NCBI GenBank assembly: GCA_027604185.1
Contig: JADGKB010000001.1
Coordinates: 336,919 to 400,918 of the forward strand
Length of the DNA: 64,000 nt
Source: Boothiomyces macroporosus
Taxonomy: Eukaryota; Chytridiomycota; Chytridiomycetes; Rhizophydiales; Terramycetaceae
Direction of reading: 5' to 3'
The notes beneath the pieces are model-generated. The model worked only from the letters and a program-made list of their open reading frames with translations, was not told where the DNA came from and did no database searches. Numbering within the stretch: position 1 is the stretch's first letter; every line of letters begins with the position of its first letter. A program made the translations under genes and the position numbers. This document shows positions 12,635 through 21,344 of the stretch, piece by piece.

Positions 12635-13042
12635 CTAAACAAGGATACTATTTTCAGCAGCAATATCCTTTAATAGTTGATCATCCATGTCCAAATTATC
12701 TTGATTATATGCTGATTTAGCATACGCTGCGAAATCCTTTGCATCACCTTGATCAACTAATAGTTACCAATCAGCTGGCCACTATCATACCACACTAACT
12801 GGTCCAAACCATCCGGATTCTTTATATTTCTGTCTCTAGCAACTCTATTTCCCCATCCATTCGATTTAAACTGACCGTCAACAAACTCTTTCCAATTACT
12901 CTCATTTTTAAACATAACAGTGACTTTAAAATCAGGCAAATTCTTTTCCAAGTAATACCCAAGCATTTCCGCCTACATTAGCACCAAATACCTTTACAAA
13001 CTCTGTATCGTGTGTTTTTCCTGAAATGATGATGTGCACCAT
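12635..13042 (-). CDS. Stand-alone MDH1B N-terminal-like domain (122 aa)
   Basis: Exons joined across introns 12973-12991 (19 nt) and 12748-12767 (20 nt). The product begins MVHIIISGKTHDTEFVKAEM, then LGYYLEKNLPDFKV, NGW, LVWYDSGQLIGDAKDF and ends DQLLKDIAAENSILV. This pattern resembles the ~120-residue thioredoxin-like N-terminal domain of metazoan MDH1B (KAEML..YL.KNLP.F.V, NGW, YYGI...IA.EN). The malate dehydrogenase domain itself is absent: the frame stops right where it would begin. MDH1B is associated with ciliated cells in animals. The family call is from memory of motifs and moderately sure. Confidence 0.6.
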
Positions 13043-13456
13043 TTAACCGTGGAGATTTTAAAAAAATTGAAAAACTTGCACATAAACAATAATTTTGAAT
13101 TGCAAGTATGGTATATGGTTTATTTTGTGTTTGGTGCATGCGTTTTGGGTGTACGAAAGTGAATGTCCGAACGAGATTTTGGAATTTTGAAAGATTTTTT
13201 TTCAAGTTTTGCAAAGCCCTAGAATGAAACTCGGAGTGTTGAGGTGAAAAGCCGGCGGCACCAACATCCCTTTGGTGGATAATTACTAGGAATAAACCCA
13301 TCATGCATACCTGCCGTAGCTCCATGGAAATCTGCTGCATTTCATGCTTATGCAGGATACAATGCGGATAAAATGCATTCAATTATGAGTTTTAAGTTTG
13401 CAATTTATTTATAAAAAAAGAAGGTATTAATAGGAAAGTAAGCATATTTTTCCTTG
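13043..13456. other. Intergenic region between two minus-strand genes
   Basis: 414 bp. A 134-codon minus-strand frame (12978-13382) overlaps the MDH1B-like gene, but its composition is poor and I do not believe it. In another minus-strand frame a short peptide-like stretch (GMHDGFIPSNYPPKGCW, near 13245-13310) looks protein-like but cannot be extended to a start, so a small gene missed here is possible. No RNA gene seen. Confidence 0.4.
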
Positions 13457-14084
13457 TTAATTTTCCTTGTTTTCGTGGTCATTAAAATCTCTATAAATGG
13501 TTAGATTGTTTTGTTGGATAAGCACCACTCGTTTCGAACGCTTAGCGACTCTGTTAGACTTTCTTTTTGGCTTTTTGATTGGCTCCCAATCGGAATCCTC
13601 GTCTTGATTTTCAACGAGTTCTTGTAGTGGTTTTTGTTTTTTCATGATCGGGGAGTATTCAGCGTATTCTCCTCGATTATCATAAGAGAGAGAATAGTCT
13701 ACCTGGCCAAATGGCAACCAATTGCTTTCAGGAGACGTGGAGGATAGATCCATTCCTATAGCGAAAGGAGATCCCAGGTTTAGTGGTTGATTATAACACA
13801 TGACAGGATTAATATCCAGAGGATTAACGGTTTTAACTTCATCAGGAGAGCTGTAGTCAAAGTTGGGATTCCAAGGAGTAGATAACAGCGAAGGTAGAGA
13901 GCCAGATATATCTTGGTATGATATATTTATAGGAGAGTAATCTTCTTTTGGTTTCAGAACAGAAGTATCAATGTATGGATTGGTATCGTACCTAGTAGGA
14001 TCGTGAGCATATTCTTGCAGCCTAGATAACTATGGTTAAATATTAACTTACTAAATCGTTAGAATTAAATGTCCTCTTTTCCAT
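13457..14084 (-). CDS. Uncharacterised nuclear-type protein (201 aa)
   Basis: Two exons separated by a 22-nt intron at 14030-14051. The N-terminus is MEKRTFNSNDLLSRLQEYAH, followed by a Pro/Ser/Tyr-rich region. The C-terminal third is strongly basic (KKPKRKSNRVAKRSKRV), a bipartite nuclear localisation signal, and ends NDHENKEN. No DNA-binding fold recognised; the basic stretch lacks a following leucine zipper. It could be a transcriptional co-factor or chromatin protein, which is inference. It is divergent from MGM101 with 245 bp between starts. Confidence 0.55.
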
Positions 14085-14329
14085 TCTGCCTCGTTGAACC
14101 GCTAAATGAAAAGAAAATTTTCAAAATCAAAAAAGTAAACGCGGAGGAAAGCCACTTTTGAAGTTACTCTAATGTAAGTAGGAAAGTTACTTTTTGCATT
14201 CTAGATCAAAAATGCGAGTTTTGATTGGCTGGCTACTGTGCCACTGAAAATTTTGAAAAAATGATTGGTTGAAAGCAAGAAGGATTAGGAGTGAAAAAAA
14301 AGTTACACGCGGTAGATCACAAGGTGAAA
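14085..14329. promoter_or_regulatory. Divergent promoter region with CCAAT boxes and GAAAATTTTC palindrome
   Basis: Shared upstream region of the 13457 gene and MGM101. It contains two inverted CCAAT boxes (ATTGG at 14224-14228 and 14264-14268, spaced 40 bp), a perfect GAAAATTTTC palindrome at 14113-14122 and a near copy (GAAAATTTTG) at 14246-14255. Promoter role is inferred from position and from recurrence of the palindrome near other starts. Confidence 0.4.
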
Positions 14330-15221
14330 ATGATAATCATCAGAGGGCTAGCAAACAAATTTAGGTCAATGAATGCGGTAAGAGTAGGATTGAATTCGCA
14401 TTATGGGTTCAGTCCGCTATATTCACTAAAAAGGTGGTATTCGGAAGAGAAACTTGAATCAGTGGTGTTTCAAGGGGAGAGTGTTCAACAGGAATACACT
14501 GGAGTATCTCAAGAAGGATTCAGTCCGGAAATACTCTCGATATTAAATGCACCAATCAGGGAGGAAGATATTGAAGTCACGCCAGACGGACATTTGTATC
14601 TACCGGGAATAAAGTATTAGTTGCTAATAATAGGTATCGCAGAATATTGAACCAGTCATTTGGTCCAGGTGGATGGGCGTTGGTTTGTTGTGATTAATCC
14701 AAGGTATATTTATTTTAATTTAGGTAACTGTAATTTGAGATAGGTAAGTGTAATTTGAGATAGGTAACTGTAAATTGAGATAGGTAAGTGTAATTTGAGA
14801 TAGGTAAGTGTAATTTGAGATAGGTAAGTGTGATGTAACAAGGTAAGTAAAAGTAACAAAGGTGCCACGCGGTCCACATACAACAATCAACAAGACTCTA
14901 TCAAGAGAATATGCTCTATATGCCCATGGAAGATTTATCGCCCAAGCAAGAGGAGAACAAGCTTATTTTTCAGATGAAGGAATCCCAACTGCCACCGAAG
15001 GATGCAAATCAAATGCACTAACACGTTGCTGCAAAGATCTCGGAATAGCATTTGAACTCTGGGATCCTCGCTTTATTCGGAAATTCAAGAGTGAAAATGT
15101 AGTTATGGTACAAGGGGTGCATGTGCGCACTGGGCAATCAAAGTGGTTGTACAAGCTCAAGAATGATACTCTTGAATACCCTTACAAGGAAAAGGAACAA
15201 CCAAAAACTTTTAAAAAATAA
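14330..15221 (+). CDS. MGM101: Mitochondrial genome maintenance protein Mgm101
   Basis: Removing a 20-nt intron (14614-14633) and a 179-nt compound intron (14683-14861) yields 230 aa. The N-terminus is a mitochondrial presequence ([20 protein letters not shown]). The core carries [70 protein letters not shown] and [17 protein letters not shown], all diagnostic of Mgm101. This is a Rad52-like single-strand annealing protein that maintains and repairs mitochondrial DNA. ATG 14330 is chosen because the frame opens upstream only with GTG. The exon-exon junction L|V inside GGWALVPRG fixes the limits of the compound intron exactly. Confidence 0.93.
14683..14861 (+). repeat. Nine back-to-back intron units (zero-length exons) inside MGM101
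   Basis: The 179-nt stretch divides without remainder into nine GT...AG units: 14683-14703 (21), 14704-14723, 14724-14743, 14744-14763, 14764-14783, 14784-14803, 14804-14823 (all 20), 14824-14842 and 14843-14861 (19 each). Units 4, 6 and 7 are identical, gtaagtgtaatttgagatag; unit 3 differs at one base and unit 5 at two. Units 8 and 9 are alike but distinct (gtaagtgtgatgtaacaag, gtaagtaaaagtaacaaag); units 1 and 2 are unrelated to the rest. Every junction is AG|GT. The flanking exons (GGA TGG GCG TTG | GTG CCA CGC GGT) encode the conserved GGWALVPRG only if all nine are removed. Each unit equals a normal intron of this genome in length. Confidence 0.92.
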
Positions 15222-15239
15222 AAAAAAGTTTTACCTGAA

Positions 15240-15827
15240 ATGACAACCCTGAGGAGATTCGTAGCCACAGACTTGTTCAAATTCAACAGCATTAATCTGG
15301 ATCCTTTGACTGAAACTTACTCGATTTCTTCTTATTTACAGTACCTGGCTCAGTGGCCAGATTATTTTGTCGTTGCGGAAAGCTCCAACAAAGCACTGAT
15401 GGGATATGGTAACAATATCTTAACCTGGTTATGGGCAAAGCGGAAGGAGATGATGAGCTATGGCATGGACATGTTACAGCAGTCACAGTTTCGCCAGATT
15501 TCAGAAGAATTGGATTGGCAAATCAACTGATGGATATCTTGGAACAAGTCTCTGAAAAAATGTAGAATTGATTTGATGTAGTTACAATACCTATTTTGTG
15601 GATCTGTTTGTAAGAGTGAGCAATTTGGTTGCTATCGGAATGTATGAGGGATTTGGGTACTCTGTCTATAGGCGAGTGCTGGGATATTATACTGGACCTG
15701 ATGGCGAGGATGCTTTTGGTAATATTTCACTAACTCTGATATGCGGAAAGCTTTACCCAGAGACGTACACAAAAAGAGTATAATCCCTTTGAAGCATCCG
15801 ATAACACCTGATCAACTAGAATGGTAA
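15240..15827 (+). CDS. NAA20: N-alpha-acetyltransferase NatB catalytic subunit
   Basis: GNAT enzyme of 175 aa, near the usual 178. It acetylates nascent N-termini starting Met-Asp, Met-Glu or Met-Asn at the ribosome. Motifs: MTTLRRFVATDLFKFNSINL, DPLTETY, SYLQYLAQWPDYF, ALMGYVMGKAEG, the acetyl-CoA loop SPDFRRIGLANQLM, FVDLFVRVSN and DAFDMRKALPRD. Three introns of 20 nt are needed. The middle one (15562-15581) is canonical. The first (about 15409-15428) and third (15719-15738) keep GTAA donors and TAAC branch motifs but do not end in AG; the in-frame joins demand CTGG and CTG at their 3' ends. The amino acids at both joins match the family, so the boundaries are firm to a base or two. Confidence 0.9.
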
Positions 15828-15882
15828 TTAATTGGATAACCGCAGGAGTTAATATAATTTTTTGTTTTCTAAATTTCTGATC

Positions 15883-17281
15883 ATGCAGCCGTTTGAAACA
15901 AGCGCGCAACTGCTTTACTTTAGTATATTCAATCCGAAATTAAGAGGAAAGTCGGAATCAACCGCCGACATGCTTCGACAAGTATTGTACTTTTATCCAC
16001 CTACATCTGCGGATGAAGTTACTCGTCAAGTAGGATTAGCTCAAGGAATGGAATCATTTACAGCAAAGTTTACTAAATCAAACTATAATATATTCAGAAC
16101 CGGAAAGACGATCTCTATTCTGTATAAAACGGATGAATTCCATTATTTGATCAAGTTACGGATGGCTGCTAGTGCTTACACAAAAGGAAACAAGAAATAT
16201 GCGGAATATTTCACTTCAGATGAAGCAGTGATCTCGTTAGCGAGGAAATCGCATTCGAGGTACTGTTTATTCAATGATACGGAAGAGTTCAAGTTCTTGT
16301 ACAAAGTAGATACAAAGGGAAAGGGGAGATTAAAAGATTCAGAGCCTTTAAATACAGATGAACAATCAGTACGTGGAGCACTAGCGAATTTTGACGAGCA
16401 TTTAGATAGATACAAGCAAAAATTAGAGTCATTCTTTACTTGCTACGTTCAAAGCATTGATTTCAAAAACTTGGAAGTTGCAGCTTTGGAAGGAATACTA
16501 GGATACAACCTGCATCGATCTGTTTATTCAATAATCAACAAAATATCGATAATTACTACCACTAATGTTACCTTACTGTATAAAAACGCGTTGGTGTATA
16601 GTGGATTAGAAAAGTACGAGTATATATATGATCTTTATGATTATTTAGTGGATTCTGAAAGCGGTAAATATGATGACTTTATCATCAATCAAGTGAAAAA
16701 TAAAGGAGAGGTAAAAGTTCCTGACATAGGCTGCAATTTCAGCAAGAATGTATACATTCCTTCACTCTGCTGGCTCTCCGGTTGGTACACCGTTTACAGG
16801 ATTTCTAATAGGTCCAGAAACACTTGATCAAATGGAGCAGAAAGTTGTTCCAAAAATAATATACTTTGGAAAGGTGCCGCATATTATTATTACTTATCAA
16901 CTACATGAACTGCTCACAATTACTTTCACATCAAAGCAAATTGATTTGGAAAAGTTCCACCAGCTATCTTACTATGCATTCCTCCAAAGCTGCATTCATG
17001 AACTATTCACCCCTCTGCTGAATATTCCAGAACGATCTAATTCTGCAATGTATTATTGTACAGTTCAAAACAAGAATACACATAACATACAAATTGGAAG
17101 CAGTAACAATAGGATAAAACACAAGATTAAAAAAATGTTTTTACAAAAGAATCATGATTTAGAGAGTTATACCAATGTCGAAGATGGATGGTTGTGTGTG
17201 ATCAAAGATGGGGACAGGGATATCACTGTATATGTAGATAAGGAGGTTGGATTAGATCGTATCCAAGGTATTTTTGATTAA
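15883..17281 (+). CDS. CCZ1: Vacuolar fusion protein Ccz1 homologue (reading frame broken once)
   Basis: Subunit of the Mon1-Ccz1 complex, the guanine nucleotide exchange factor that activates Rab7/Ypt7 on endosomes. The N-terminal longin-type opening (LLYFSIFNPKL, then VGLAQGMESFTAKFT) and the later FTGFLIGPETLD resemble CCZ1. The first frame runs to about 16768 and the second frame begins near 16748. They join either by skipping one base (VYIPSL then AGSPVGTP) or by a 19-nt intron 16750-16768 with a GTAT donor but a CT end. No canonical intron fits. Length is 459 or 465 aa. It could be a sequencing indel, an atypical intron or a real frameshift. The frame is open upstream of ATG 15883 but only with TTG. 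Confidence 0.72.
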
Positions 17282-17694
17282 CATAGATGAGTTGAATTGG
17301 TTTAAAATGTCACTTGAATAATCTAGCCATTCTAATAAAAACTGAATGTAAATGGCGTTTCTGTCAAATGATTTAGAGTAATCTTCCGTGACTCATCTGC
17401 TGAGTTAGTCATGGAAATAAGCACAGGACTGGATGTTTCAGGATCTTGCTTCATAATTGACCAACTTGCTTGCCATGCTGGTCGCGTTTATACTGCAAGT
17501 TAACGGACAATCGTTATAGGATTAAAATCCGCTTTGAATAGTTAAGTTGCAGTGTAGAACAATACCAATTGTATTATTCTGTAAAATACTGTCAGGTGGG
17601 AATCACAATGCTTCCAGTTTCACTTTCCATTGTCTGAATTTCAGCTGACGCTTGCCTCGCCTGAATAAATATGAACCAATTTCAGTAACTACCA
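17282..17694. promoter_or_regulatory. Region upstream of cysteine dioxygenase with bZIP-type sites
   Basis: 413 bp without coding exons. It contains AATAAA for the preceding gene (near 17334) and a close pair of AP-1/Gcn4-type sites, TGACTCA at 17389-17395 and TTAGTCA at 17405-17411, in an imperfect inverted arrangement. A Gcn4-like bZIP gene lies at 60935 in this window. Regulation of cysteine breakdown by such a factor is an inference. Confidence 0.35.
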
Positions 17695-18411
17695 ATGCTA
17701 CCATTAGATTTATCTACCTTAATCAAAGAAATCCGTAACGAATTCAAGGAAAACGATATTACACAGACAGATGTTGAAAAACTAAAGGTGCTGATGTCGT
17801 CTTACAAATCAAACCGATTGGACTACGCCAAATACGCTCTTTTTGATTCAAAGAAATATACTCGCAACTTGATCGATGATGGCAATGGCAAGTACAACTT
17901 GATTGCACTCTGTTGGGGACCTGGACAAACATCACCAATCCACAATCATGCAAATTCACATTGTATTTTTAAAGTGCTTGAAGGGCAGTTGACTGAAGTC
18001 CTTTACCCAAGCGAACAAGGCCGTTTACCAAAAATATCAAAGTATACTGAAAACCAAGTGAATTATATGCACGACAAGATTGGCACGCATAGAGTAGGAA
18101 ATGATTCAAGTGAGCCCGCCATCTCACTACACTTATACTCGCCTCCAATTGAATATTGCAAGATCTATGATGAAAAAGGGAACGAAAGTTTATCTGGCAA
18201 GACAACATTCTATTCTGTGAACGGAGTCAGGGTGGATGCTGCTGCTCATTTAAAGTCAAAATATCAATCGGAACCAGCCAATCCTCCTAGTCGTACCAGA
18301 TTACCTAAATTATCAGGCGTTAAAGGAGTGCAGCCATCTCTTCCAACTCCACTTAGCCCCACAGCGTTACCCAAAGAATTTGAATACTTTTCTGGATTCC
18401 CAATTACCTAA
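17695..18411 (+). CDS. Cysteine dioxygenase
   Basis: Intronless, 238 aa. Cupin iron enzyme converting cysteine to cysteine sulfinate. The iron-binding HNHANSHC holds two His ligands and the cysteine that cross-links with a downstream Tyr; GTHRVGN supplies the third His; SLHLYSPP carries that Tyr. About 40 C-terminal residues beyond the usual ~200 are Pro/Ser-rich (RTRLPKLSGVKGVQPS) and probably disordered. It is one of few intronless genes here. It converges on the MDV1-like gene. Confidence 0.92.
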   Translation: MLPLDLSTLIKEIRNEFKENDITQTDVEKLKVLMSSYKSNRLDYAKYALFDSKKYTRNLIDDGNGKYNLIALCWGPGQTSPIHNHANSHCIFKVLEGQLTEVLYPSEQGRLPKISKYTENQVNYMHDKIGTHRVGNDSSEPAISLHLYSPPIEYCKIYDEKGNESLSGKTTFYSVNGVRVDAAAHLKSKYQSEPANPPSRTRLPKLSGVKGVQPSLPTPLSPTALPKEFEYFSGFPIT

Positions 18412-18452
18412 ACACAACCGTAATAAACCCGTTTCTAATGATTTTATTTGCA

Positions 18453-20419
18453 TCATACAATTATTTGCATTGGATCAGATCTCCACACTCTGATGGTGGA
18501 ATCCATGCCACCACTAACAATACGTCCACCTTTCAGCTTAACTGCGCGAACACTCTTAGAGTGACCTTCCAATTCGACTACATTGCCTGAAGTACGGTGG
18601 TATACGTTAATAGATTTAGTTGAACATGCAATTGCAATGCGGGAAAAATCAAATGACAAGTCCGTAATATTTCCAGCAGTATTTAGTGAATGAGTATAAT
18701 CTCCCATTCTCAAATCCCACAACTAAATTAGCAAATTGTTACCTTAATAGTCTTATCCATTGAGCCGGAAATGATAACATTATCATCAAAGTTTACAGTG
18801 GTAACTGCACCAAAGTGTCCTTTGAGTTCACGATGGCAACTTCCACTACGCAAGTCAAATAACCGAATAACACCATCACCATAACCGGCGGCTAAAGCAT
18901 GCTGCCAAAAGTGCAATCCACCAACATGTCCTCCAATATTATAGATTTTCTTTTGTACTTTTTCAACAGGTTTATCAAAATCATCCCAGCCAGTTTGCTC
19001 TGCAACAAGTATAGCTGGACTAGCAACTTCGTTTGCGTACAATGCTTGATCTAGGGGGTTATCCAAAGTATCAACAGAAACTTCACTTCGAAGAACTGCC
19101 AAGGTTGAGCCAGTTTCAATATCCCACTGGCAGATAGTCTTGTCGATAGACCCAGTTAAAAGAGTTGTATCGTTGAATTGAAGGCATGAAATACCACCAG
19201 TATGACCAGAGAAGGTTTTAACTAATGGGGTGTAGCTATCATCGCCAGCATCAACTAATTGGGTAGCAGGATTAGTGTCTAATCCAGAAATGTCCCACAT
19301 ATTCACTGTATGATCTCCGCTACCACTCATTACTGTGTATCCAGACATTTGCACGGTTCTTACCCAACCTACATTAAAGAATGTTACCTGTGTGTCCTTC
19401 CAATACTCCCAAGCATTTGTGACTAGACATGTCCCAAACTCTTAGAGTCTTGTCGGCAGATCCAGTAACCAAGTGCCCAAAAGGACTTTCAAAGTCAAGA
19501 CATTCAATAGTATCCATGTGGCCGAAATAAGTCTTAATACAAGTATTAGGTTCTTCAGATTCTTCATCATCTTCAATCATACAAGGTTCTCCTTTTATGC
19601 TACGCACTTGCTTTTCAACTTTTACAGTGTGGTCACCAATAGTATTGATTCTATCGTCAACATTTTCCACTAAATTAAAGACAACTTACATAATTGAGCA
19701 ATGCGGTCTTCTCTTTTGATGATGCGGTTGATTTCTTTAGTCAACTCCTTTTTCCTTTCGTTGAATTTGGTTAATATATCTTCAACTTGACGTAATTCAT
19801 CTTCTGCTGTTTGCTAACAGTCAATAATAACACTTACTCTATCAACCTCCAATGTATCACTCTCGGTGAGCAATTTATCCCTTTCGTTCAGCAGTTCATT
19901 GAATAACTTTGCGATATTATTGATTGCGATTGCTTGATGCCTCGCCTTTGCAGGGAGTCTGCTGGACTTTGAGTTTGTGGAATTCTGCGATAGTGTAGAT
20001 GCAATTGAATCCCTGCGCTTTTCAACCACTGGTACAGGGATGACAGGCTTCAATGGCTGCGGCTTGTGAAAATTCATGGACATTCTTGGATTGGCAGCTC
20101 TGAATCCTTGGAAAAAAGTGGTGCTTTCTTGGACCTGTTCATCTGGTTCGATATTTAGTTGCTGTTTCAACAATTCTTGTTGTTGCTCAACATATATAAT
20201 TGTTGAAGAATTGCTTTGGGGTGACGAATCATCCTCTGGTTTCTCCATTGGAAGCTCCTCTTGTTCAGGCTGCTCTTCATACTGCTCATATTGTTCGTAG
20301 AGCTCTGGAACTGTTTGAGAGTCCTCAGTCATGACATCCAAACCATCATCACCAATTTTACCCCACGGATTCTATTGTTAGATAACAAATACAAAGTTGA
20401 GATTGCTGGTTGAATTCAT
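18453..20419 (-). CDS. WD-repeat mitochondrial fission adaptor (Mdv1/Caf4-like)
   Basis: Removing introns 20372-20392, 19814-19837, 19670-19689, 19369-19387 and 18723-18742 gives 620 aa. The layout is a disordered N-terminal region, a coiled coil (~170-240, LLTESDTLEVDRQTAEDELR) and then seven WD repeats (GHMDTIECLDFESPFG, VTGSADKTLRVWDM and others) to the C-terminus. The order matches Mdv1/Caf4, which links Fis1 to the dynamin Dnm1 on the mitochondrial outer membrane. Generic WD-repeat proteins could also show it, but a coiled coil directly before the propeller favours the fission adaptor. The last blade ends RVWRSDPMQIIV. Confidence 0.75.
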
Positions 20420-21045
20420 TTTCCTAACACTCTTGGAAAACTGAAAGCTTTCAGACATTTCTTGCAAAGAATTTTGCTGCAAGTTTTTTGAGTGGCAACA
20501 GCACTTCGGAGTATTTTCAAGTTTCAAACTTGTCTGCAGACAATACTAGGGAGGTATAGATTTTTGTAGAGCGTTTCGAATCAGGAAGCGGAGCTTTTCA
20601 TTCTAGAATTTATAGTAAATCTCTCCGTTTCAACATTATTTTCTTTTCGCGCCGCTCTTTGGTGATTGTTGTTCCAGTCAACCACTGCAGTCATCGAGGT
20701 GACTCATGCCTTGGAAATCAACTAATGACAGGAAAACTGGCCGATTTGCAATTAAATATTCTGATCTTTTAGTATTCATTCGTAATTTTGGGGATTTGAA
20801 TTTCGGTGCGGCAAATCTCATGTGAAAATGTTATCAGCATTCAAATTGAAATTTGATTTAAATTGATTACTTTTGAGACTGTAGCAGTACATATGAGCAA
20901 CCCAATGCTGGTGAATGACGTCATGCAAAACTTGCTATCCGAAAAGTGATCAACCATCAGAAGCGGACAGTCCTCGATACCCAGTCGATCATTTTTGATG
21001 GTAGCTGTCAGTTGTCACCCAACAATTTTTTCACTTTTTTCTGCA
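20420..21045. promoter_or_regulatory. Divergent promoter region with E2F-, AP-1- and CRE-like sites
   Basis: 626 bp between MDV1-like and LYR-protein starts. Sites seen: TTTTCGCGCC (20644-20653, E2F-like), TGACTCA (20700-20706, AP-1/Gcn4-like) and a perfect CRE palindrome TGACGTCA (20916-20923). A short ATG frame (MSNPMLVNDVMQNLLSEK) at 20893-20949 may be an upstream ORF. No convincing exon otherwise. Confidence 0.35.
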
Positions 21046-21330
21046 ATGAATGGAAGGACGCTATACAAAAATATTTTAAGAGAAATTCAACGATTCCCAA
21101 ACCCAGATTACTACAAGCAGCATTTCAGAGAGCAATTCAGAATCAAAAGTGATTTACAGGGAGCAAAGAACGTCTACGACTTGTTGTTGGCCAATAGAAC
21201 ACATACAGAAATGATGGAAAGGTACTGGCCAGCTTCACAGCTTTCTGATGGAGAAAAGCTGCAACGAACTGCAAACAAGGTTGGATTTAATTTACCTCAA
21301 ACGTTTAACGAAACTGCAAATAATAAATAG
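21046..21330 (+). CDS. LYR-motif mitochondrial protein, Fmc1-like
   Basis: 94 aa, intronless. MNGRTLYKNILREIQRFPNP has the LYR-type tripeptide (LYK) and the Arg further along that define the Complex1_LYR family. The C-terminal TANKVGFNLPQ recalls the TA.RVG..LP ending of Fmc1, an assembly factor for the F1 ATPase. Frames upstream of ATG 21046 lack this similarity. LYR proteins usually bind the mitochondrial acyl carrier protein. The specific Fmc1 label is tentative; the LYR call is firmer. The AATAAA hexamer sits just before the stop codon. Confidence 0.6.
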   Translation: MNGRTLYKNILREIQRFPNPDYYKQHFREQFRIKSDLQGAKNVYDLLLANRTHTEMMERYWPASQLSDGEKLQRTANKVGFNLPQTFNETANNK

Positions 21331-21344
21331 TTTTTACACAGAGT

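Noticed and set aside
12978..13382. 134-codon minus-strand ORF
   Set aside because: It overlaps the first exon and intron of the MDH1B-like gene and has no family likeness; composition looks like out-of-frame reading.
14683..14861. Reading the MGM101 array as a CRISPR-like or simple minisatellite repeat
   Set aside because: Units lack spacers, the period equals the local intron length, each unit starts GT and ends AG, and limits coincide to the base with the exon junction of a conserved protein.
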